64,000 bases of DNA, taken from Galeopsis tetrahit (lineage: Eukaryota; Streptophyta; Magnoliopsida; Lamiales; Lamiaceae). Position numbers and translations under genes: made by a program. A model generated the notes under the pieces. The model had not been told where the DNA came from. It saw only the letters and a program-made list of their open reading frames with translations, and made no database searches. The stretch lies in NCBI GenBank assembly GCA_963675135.1, contig OY776130.1, positions 67,738,867-67,802,866 of the forward strand, read 5' to 3'. Positions 56,564 through 64,000 of the stretch are shown one piece after another. How positions within the stretch are numbered: position 1 is the first letter of the stretch; every line of letters begins with the position of its first letter.

Positions 56564-58409
56564 TGACTTGTCTCGTTTTTTAACACTTTTTAAAGCACTT
56601 GACAATACGATCCCCACAAGCGTATGGGTCCGATTGTAGTACGTAAGTACGACCAAGTAGTTTGTTCGTTCCAAGGATTTAATTGAATGCAAGTGAATCC
56701 CTAAAGTTACAAGTATTCATACTATTGTAGTAACTACACGTGTTTGTTTGGATTTTTTGGAATTTAAAACACAAGTACGAAACTATATGAACTAAAACAA
56801 GAAGAAATCGACAAATGAAATACAAAGATATCTAACTTCCTTTCGAAAGTGCAAAGTGAGAGAGTATTGCCTCGGGTGTATCCATTTTGTAGGTTGTGTG
56901 GTGAATTAATGGACTAAATCACATAAATTAAACTTAAGGTATTGGGTAAAGCTAAAGGCTATCACTCGTGTGTGTCGACCAATCCCTTGTGAGGCCTAGG
57001 TGAACACGTGCATTAACTAGCAATTATATCGTCTAATCAATGCCATAAGATCTTAGGATAGTGTCTCATAAACACGTTCAACACGGTTATTAATGTTTAT
57101 GAGACGCCCTCTCACTAATCTAATAGACGACCTCTACTCGACTAGTGTCTAATATCGTCGATCTAAGCAATTAACCCCCGGTCGGTGTAGATAATTACTA
57201 TGTTAATCCTAATCGATTAATTCAAGCTCATACACACACTCTTAATTATGCAACCCAATACGATCGTTGAAGTCGACAAAACTAACAATGCTAGCTAATA
57301 GGGTGAATTAACCAATTGAATCATGCAAATTACAACACTAGAAACATATACACCCAATTCCTAAGCTAATCATGCAATCAATCCATAATTACACCACTTA
57401 ACCACCAAAACTTCCACACCCTAGGCAATTAGAACTTAGCCCATGGTTCTATGATAGGAATCCATGGCTAAAACAACAAATAACATCAAACTAATGCATG
57501 GTAAAATAGAAAAAGATTGAAGAAACTAAGAAAATACTAAATTGAATTGCAAAATAGAATAATATCACCTTGATCATGAGAATTTAGCTACAAACCGATG
57601 TAATAGACGATGCCCGATGATAATCGTAGCTTGATTCGAAGTAAAAACCACTAATCTATCTAATCTAATGAAGAAATTAAACTAATCTATGAAAAACACC
57701 TACTACTATGTGAATGTGTGTGAAGAAAGCTTGTAAAAGGAGTAAGACTCTCCTTTAAAACTCAAATTTGGTCTATTTATAGTTGGGGTAGAAGTTTTGA
57801 ATTAATTTTGCAATTAGGCCCTTGAAATATGGAAAAATTGGCCAAAAACCCCGAAAATGGGTCCACCCGGCCGGGTGGGTAAGTGGCGTGGCCGGGCGGA
57901 CAAGTTGTTTGCGCGAAATGGGCTGGAACAGGTGGCCCGGACGGGCGGGAAAAGTGGCCCGGCCGGGCCAAAACTTCGTAAGTTGATTTTGGCCAAAAAT
58001 ACGCGCAGGGGGTGCACTTATCAAAAAGGTGGGTGCAGATCACTGGCCGGCGGGTCGGCCCGGTCGGGTCGCCCGGTCGGGCGGATACTTCGGCCCAGAT
58101 TTCGTCCTCTGTCTTCGTCCCTTCATATCTCGAGCTTCCGACCTCCGATTGACTTGATTCGTTTTTCCATTCCACTCCATTTTTCGAGACGAATCCAATG
58201 GTGCAATCCTTTCTTCAGTCCAATGAGTATAAATGATGATTGACCACTCATTTTTGCGATTTTAATGCCTAATTCACATCGTATTCCTACAAAACGAGCT
58301 CAAACACCTTTCTCAATCAAATCAAGCATATTAGTGTGAAAATGCATGAAAACCCCTCAAAGTTTATCACTAAAACACATGAAATCTTATGCAATTTACA
58401 ACCGAATCA
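56564..58409 (-). mobile_element. Solo LTR of an Athila-type element related to A
   Basis: Minus strand begins TGATTCGG, as in A's LTR, and ends CAAGTCA. The last third closely resembles A's LTR (gtggggatcgta, tccttggaacga, agggattcact). No primer site or internal region adjoins it. Flanking five bases are actat and tctat, one mismatch. TATA-like tataaata lies on the minus strand at about 57775. A GC-rich palindromic cluster lies at 57855-58090. Confidence 0.85.
57855..58090. repeat. GC-rich palindrome cluster (cccggccggg type) in the solo LTR
   Basis: Repeats of cccggccgggt, ggccgggcgg, gcccggccgggcc and relatives lie upstream of the TATA-like box, the same place as CTCGGCCGAG in element A. 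Confidence 0.85.
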
Positions 58410-58757
58410 TCTATCTTTATAATTGAAGCAAATTATTTCACATTTTCTTTTATTTTCCTTCATTTTTCTCTCATTCTTTCATGATAAATGATAATGAATG
58501 ATAAATTTGTAGAAAAAAAATTCTTATTTAATTATACACAAAACAACATACATTGTGAGATGGAGAAAGTAATAATTATACTACTAATATTTTACTAATA
58601 CACTTAAAAATTATTATATATACATAAATATTAATGAAAATTATTTTTTCTTTTATTTTTTATTAAATAAGTATTTTAAAAAAAATTATTAAAAAAAATT
58701 AAAAAATGGGAGGGGAGCCCAGTGCCCCCGGCCCCACTCTCCCTCCGTCTCTGTGAA

Positions 58758-59619
58758 AACATCTGTGCTTGATCAATGGAAAACTTGGTACCTCGAGTCT
58801 GAACATTTTTTAAACAATTTAGTTTTTCTTTTAGGTATTGGTGTCTTGAATGCCCTACAATTTTTAGATGGTATTGTTTCTTTTAGGTGATGTAGGATGA
58901 CAATGTAGCTTTTAATTTTAAATGAGTAGGCCAGCTGAGATCAATGAATTTACATAAGGAAGAAATGATGACAAATGTATTGATTCTTCACAAAGATTCA
59001 TTAGGGAATATTGGGTCTTTCATCTGGAAATTGGCGAAATTGGCCTCCTCCTGTAACAACAGGAGGGGATCTACTCCATGGTACTTAATCCATTAAAGGA
59101 TAATTTCATCAAGGCTATCTTAGCTTTGAGTTCGTAGCATCCACTACTAGAAACTCTCTCTTTATTTGTTAAACGAGTTCTTTAACTGATACTTTGATGG
59201 TATATTTTTATTCTGAAAATTTCAGCATAAAACAATTTTACACATGGTAGATTTTTCCTTAAAATCATCGGATTATCAACCCGCATGTATTACAATTACA
59301 CGCTTGAGAATATATCAAGTAATTTATGTGAATGTTGTTGAATTGCTTTACCTTTGTTTTAATTGAGAGAATTACTTGTTAGATCATGAATACAAGATCC
59401 GGGTGTCAAGAACAAATACATTCTCTGAGTATAAAGTATGTATCTGCTTCTATTAAAACTTATCAATTAGATAAGGTAATAGTGTCTGATTAAGATGTGA
59501 ATGTGATCATGTTTTGCTGCTATAATTTTTTCACATTTTGTTTGGTTCAAGTATTATATAATTAAATGAAGTAATGGCGTCTGATTAAAACTTTTAAAAA
59601 ATGATCCTCTTTATCTTTT
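58758..59619. other. Intergenic stretch, nothing recognised
   Basis: No coding motif, repeat ends or RNA gene visible. Confidence 0.5.
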
Positions 59620-59624
59620 GTATC

Positions 59625-61864
59625 TGACACGTGTTTTCACCAACACGTTCCCCTCAAGTATAAGAGGTTCGTGTGTAATAAAAGCAAGGCCCGGTTAAAT
59701 TATCGATCTGTGGGACTAGATTGATCAAGTAGCCTTAGTGTGTATGTTATTCTTTGAATATAGTAAAGAGTCATGGTTTGTGCAAATGTAAAGGAAAATC
59801 ACAAATAACAACTAATGATAAGCAAATACTAAAGATAAGAATGATAGAAATCAAATGGAGAGAGAGAGTGTTCGGGTGTTCGTCCTTGTGTAGACTTAAT
59901 GTTAAGAGTCGATTTCTAAGTGTAATTCATTGGATGGAATTTGGTAGAAGCAATCACTAAGCATATAACGAGTAAAGCACCTAGGATCGAGAGGATGAAT
60001 AGAGGCTTTCTTACCCGGGTAATCACACGACTAGGGGGTTCGACTCTACCTAAATTACACTAAACTAATCCCTAATCATGCTTTTCCACTTGAATACTAA
60101 CAACCAAACTCCTATGGCCTTCTCACTAATCACTTAAATGTCAATTAAAGCAATTAATGTAGATAAATGGGGTTCTAATGAAATTTACCCAACTCTTGTT
60201 GCGATAAACCAATATTAACTCAATTCACTCGACTCCCAACCCTCGATTATACTATCGTCAAGATTAACCAACTCTCGTTGCACTAATCATGCTTCTAATA
60301 CAACCTAATAATTGAGTTCTTGTAAAATGATCTCTAAAAACCCATAAACCTAACCAATAAACCTACCAATGAATTCCACAATTAAAATCAATCTAAAACA
60401 TTAATTCCCCCACAAGTCTATAACACCCAAACACCAAATTGCTTAGCCCATGGCTAATTTACTGAAATTAAGGAAAGCAAATGAGAAATTAAACATACCC
60501 ATAATAAATAACACAAGAATCTTCAATAAAAGTAAAGGTATCACCTCTTTGATTGAAAATGTGGACAAAAACCTTAATATGCTTCAATGGAGTCTTCAAT
60601 CCTTTCTTGAAATGAAATTACAACCCACAATAGTAATTAAACTAAGAAAATCACTAAATTCTATGGCTAAATTAAGAAAAACTAGCTAAAGATGATGCAA
60701 GATGATGAACTTTGGATGTTAGGGAGCTTGTGTGGCCTCCAATGGCTTTTTTTTCTTTCTTCAAAAACGAAAATGGGAGCTTAAATACCCTTCCCAAAAA
60801 GCTTGGCACGTGTCCCTAGGTCAAAAGTGGAGGAGCAGAATTTTTTAGCTGGAGCACGACCGTGCACGGGGCTCGGCCGAGCTGCCCGTGCATAAAAGCG
60901 TGCGCGCGATTTTTGCCTTCAGGAGCACGGCCGTGCTTGTGTCGCGGCCGTGCCCTGGCCATTCTTCTCCACCCAAGAGCTCGGCCGAGCTCTTGTCTCG
61001 ACCGTGCACTTCAATTTCTCAAAATCCCTGTTTCGGGCACGTCTTGCCCGTGCTTTGGGCTCGGTCGAGCCCTTCTTGTCATGCAATTGGGGCCAGCTGA
61101 AGTGATGGGACAAAAGGTTGTTGCTCCTTATGTCTGCTTCTCCATTTCTCATACACCATAATCTCTTGTAGCTCTCCCACTAATGGGCAGCAACACACAC
61201 CAAAAAAATGAAGGAGAGGCATTGAATATAAAACCAAAAACTCATGTATAAAATCTTCTGAATCAATACGACATTCTTGCTCAATAGTTAAAGCTCCCGC
61301 GGTGGATGAATGAGTCTCTCTCCTTGTTAATTCCATTGAAATTGAATCTATGAAGCCACAGATTGAATTTAATGATGAAGTAAATGGCGTAGGGCTCGAG
61401 GGTGTACCCATTTGCAGCTGGTACATCTCTCCCTCCTTTGTTGACTTGGACAGCTGGTATGCATTGGAGTGGGTGCGGAGGCCTTACTTCAATTAAGTGC
61501 AGCCAACATTAATTAATTCCAAAGGTGGGGTCCATGCATTCTCTTCATGTTTCAATTCTCACGTGAGTGAGCCAAACCTCATCAATGGGCCTCACTTAAT
61601 TAACCAATGTGTTCTCTTCAATTGGGCCTTTGTTTGCTGAAGTGGGTCGCTTAAGTTGGGCCAAAAGTGCTGAGATAAATGAGTCAATTCCAAAATATTT
61701 GAGATGTCTTTTACCCGAAAAATCCATTTTTTCTACAAAATAAATAAAACAACACTTTCCTCCAAATCAAGTGCATTGAGTCAATTTACTGTAAATAATG
61801 CACGAAATCCTATAAAATCATGCAAATTAAACACATGAATTTCGAGCAATTTTCACACTAATCA
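59625..61864 (-). mobile_element. Solo LTR, 2,240 bp, with perfect target duplication
   Basis: Bounded TGACACG...TAATCA, with gtatc at both 59620-59624 and 61865-61869. Organisation is like the LTRs of A and 56564-58409 on the minus strand: a palindromic GC cluster (60858-61070), then a TATA-like tatttaag (about 60785) and a long transcribed-type part. No primer site or gene adjoins. Short frames inside are not genes. Confidence 0.88.
60858..61070. repeat. Palindrome cluster (gctcggccgagc, gcacggccgtgc) in solo LTR
   Basis: At least eight sites of 10-12 bp, perfect or with one change, including gagctcggccgagctc and gagcacggccgtgct. Spacing is roughly 25-40 bp. Confidence 0.88.
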
Positions 61865-61869
61865 GTATC

Positions 61870-63701
61870 TAAGAATTATAGATGATAATGAAAATGAATT
61901 TATAATTAGCTACTTCAGTAAATAGGAGGCTGACCAATAAAGATAAAATAGAACTCTTATTAAGGCTTGTGACTGTTTCAAGTAATTTCTCCAGATAAAG
62001 TTAATTATATGTGGGAAAGACAAATGCAACCTTATAAATTTATTGTATAAAAACGGTACTTATGTTCTCTATTCATATTGTGTAATCCTGTAATTGTTTT
62101 ACTGATTATTCCCTTGAAAGAGCTCAAGCTTAGTCAATGAAATAACACATGTTTTTTGTCATTGAAGAATGAGGTATGTTTTTAACTTTTGGTATTTTAT
62201 CATTCCCTTTTTTTTTGATCGACTGAAATTGGACTTTGTTATTTTTTTTTATAATTGAATGGTGTAGAGTGAGTCTTTTGTCCAAACTCTATGAGTGTCT
62301 ATTATTTTAATATGGTGTTGATTATTATTTTAATTTATTTTTAACAAGTTTTATTTAAAAAATACAAAATTTCAATCGGAAATGAGCTCGATTCGAATCA
62401 TAAATGAGTCTAACGATCTTATCTAGTCGATTCGAGCCTAATAAGTCTATTGAAATCAAAATAATTTTTTAGATATTGAGCCTAATAAGTCAAATTCGAG
62501 TTGACTCGTTAGTAAAATCAAATATTTAACGAGCTCAACCTTAACTCATTTATCTATTCAAGCAGGCTGAGTTCGAGCCTTAATGAGTAGATTGGTTCAT
62601 TTAGTAACACTATTTTCTCATATACTTTAGATGTCTATAAGTTCTAAGATCATGACTTTCCCTTATTTAGATTGAATACATTATTTAATTTTGTGACTCA
62701 TAGCAATTTTATTTTGAATATACTCCATTCGTCTACATAGGTGTGTTTTTCTTTAGGGTTGGTGCGAAAAAACCCAAATCGATATGAATGAAAGATGCCC
62801 CTTGAACTTCTTTTTCCAATTACATAAAATATTTTTGCTCTTTTTTTGAAAAATATACCCTATCATACTTATTTTATATATTTCTGTTGTCGCGTTTATG
62901 GAGATTTGATGGGTGTTTATTATGATAATTTCAAATTGTGAACAAGAATGAGGTCTCATAAAATTGATTGTGGGGTGAATTTTACTACGTTGATTTTTCA
63001 ATGGACTGCCTATGCTTTATTTTGGCTTGAACATAATTTCTTAATTAATTACATCCAATAATTATTTATTTATTGTGGTTTAAGTCTAAAGTACTATAAT
63101 TATACTTTCTTAAAAATAAAAATAAAAAGGCTGAAATTCTAAATTCTCTTTCTTCATTTTGCCATTTAATATTTGTGTTACATATTAATTAAATAAAATG
63201 TTACCTAAGAATCTTATAGAATAAAGTGGTACCAATTTGTGTTACAAAATTTATTACAAAAATGTGTTACATAAAAAAATGTTACTTAATTATAAGTGTT
63301 GCATTTAAGTGTTACATATTACTAAAGTGATACAAAAATATTACATAAACAATAAAATTGTAAAAGTGATACAAAAATGTGTTACACAAGGTAAGATACA
63401 TAAAAATGTTACATTTAGGTGTTATATTAGGCCCTTTTATGTTGGAGTGGATATATATGTTTAATTATTTATTTTATTTATTTTAAATTTATATTATAAT
63501 TTTTAATTAATTTATTAAGATAAGTATTCAGAGCCCATTTAAAATATTACTCTCCCACAAGTCAAAGCCCAATCATAATATGCATTATAAATATGTGATT
63601 TACCCTAATCTCTCTCTTTTTTTTAGGGGGGACATAGGGAGTGCATCAAATGGGGAAGAAAAATAAAACTCCTATGACCAAAGAAAACACACTACTCCAT
63701 T
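61870..63701. other. AT-rich stretch without a gene
   Basis: At 63175-63430 degenerate copies of gtgttacataaa recur many times. 62380-62600 has several gattcgagcctaat-like pieces. No coding seen. Confidence 0.5.
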
Positions 63702-64000
63702 TCAATCAAGAGAAATGGTAGAGTGAACTGCAAGTTGTGCCAATTCATGCGCTCGCCTTGTAAAACATCGTGGAGTAAATTTGAATTTGTACACTACAAA
63801 TTCATGTGAAAGTTTGATAATTCTTTCCACGATGTCAAAATCCGGTCCCATGCCTCTTTTGTCGCTATTGCACATTCCAATCGCTTGAATGGAATCAGAC
63901 CTTACCTCAATAAATGTTCGATTTCGATTTTTAGCTTCTTGTAGACCAATCTCAATAGCTTTCAATTCTGCTCCCAATGGGCCTTGTTGTGGTGGGATCC
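63702..64000 (-). pseudogene. RNase H-like coding fragment, runs off the window
   Basis: The frame continues past 64000 (PPQQGPLGAELKAIEIGL) and ends in a stop at 63702. It matches the plant RNase H-like fold found at the end of LINE polyproteins and in many gene fragments: GAELKAIEIGL with the catalytic Glu, EVRSDSIQAI with Asp, and a final RRAHELAQLA where His or Asp contacts the metal. About 98 codons are visible. A LINE 3' end is the simplest reading; no poly-A tail follows closely, so a relic is likely. Confidence 0.65.

Larger units (their letters stand above)
56118..58757. repeat. Unclassified repeat interrupted by a MITE and a solo LTR
   Basis: acagtgacggagccag at 56118 and ctccctccgtctctgtg near 58740 are inverted, and ggggggcc and gcccccggccc lie just inside. 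This looks like one old element opened by later insertions. Class unknown. Confidence 0.4.

Noticed and set aside
60862..61161. Cysteine- and arginine-rich frames
   Set aside because: They run through the palindrome cluster of a solo LTR and have no homology that I can see.

Overview
This window is nuclear DNA of a flowering plant, dominated by retrotransposons. It holds no intact ordinary gene. The evidence is tRNA-Asp, tRNA-Arg and initiator-Met type primer-binding sites on LTR elements of the Athila, Tat/Ogre and Copia kinds, Mutator-like elements with 9-bp target duplications, a tRNA-derived SINE, CACTA transposase pieces, and an NBS-LRR resistance pseudogene that resembles the late-blight R1-like genes of asterids. 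An asterid such as a Lamiales species is my best guess; the family is inferred, not shown.

Layout. 1-8809: element A, an Athila-type LTR element with gag and protease but no polymerase, cut by the left window edge. 8810-19252: element C, a Tat/Ogre-type element on the minus strand, interrupted by A. 19256-33923: element B, a younger relative of C, also minus; B carries element D (22281-26097), a non-coding LTR element with an initiator-Met primer site. B and C each have gag-pol on one strand and, facing it, a spliced antisense gene (aORF, about 750 codons) with its own TATA box. Tandem repeats fill the convergent gap. 33927-34160 repeats the end of C's LTR. 34161-36380 holds small MITE-like repeats. 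36381-41912 is a small inverted-repeat element containing Copia element E.

41913-45063 is AT-rich, then purine-rich, with hairpins and a tandem duplication. 45073-47512 holds two Mutator-like elements in opposite orientation, each with a perfect 9-bp duplication. 47774-48883 is a 1.1-kb fold-back element, followed by a SINE. 50214-53114 (minus) is an NBS-LRR gene disabled by one stop codon in its kinase-2 motif. 53886-55268 carries two halves of a CACTA transposase in swapped order. 55272-55985 is a second copy of the NBS-LRR flanks with the gene missing. 56118-61864 contains a MITE and two solo LTRs. The right edge enters an RNase H-like coding fragment.

The clearest points for follow-up are: the conserved, apparently selected antisense gene in B and C; a recurring cluster of CGGCCG-centred palindromes upstream of the TATA box in three LTR families; the inverted Mutator-like pair and fold-back element as possible small-RNA sources; and the NBS-LRR locus, with one copy stopped and the other reduced to its flanks. 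All comparisons were made by eye, without alignment software or database searches.
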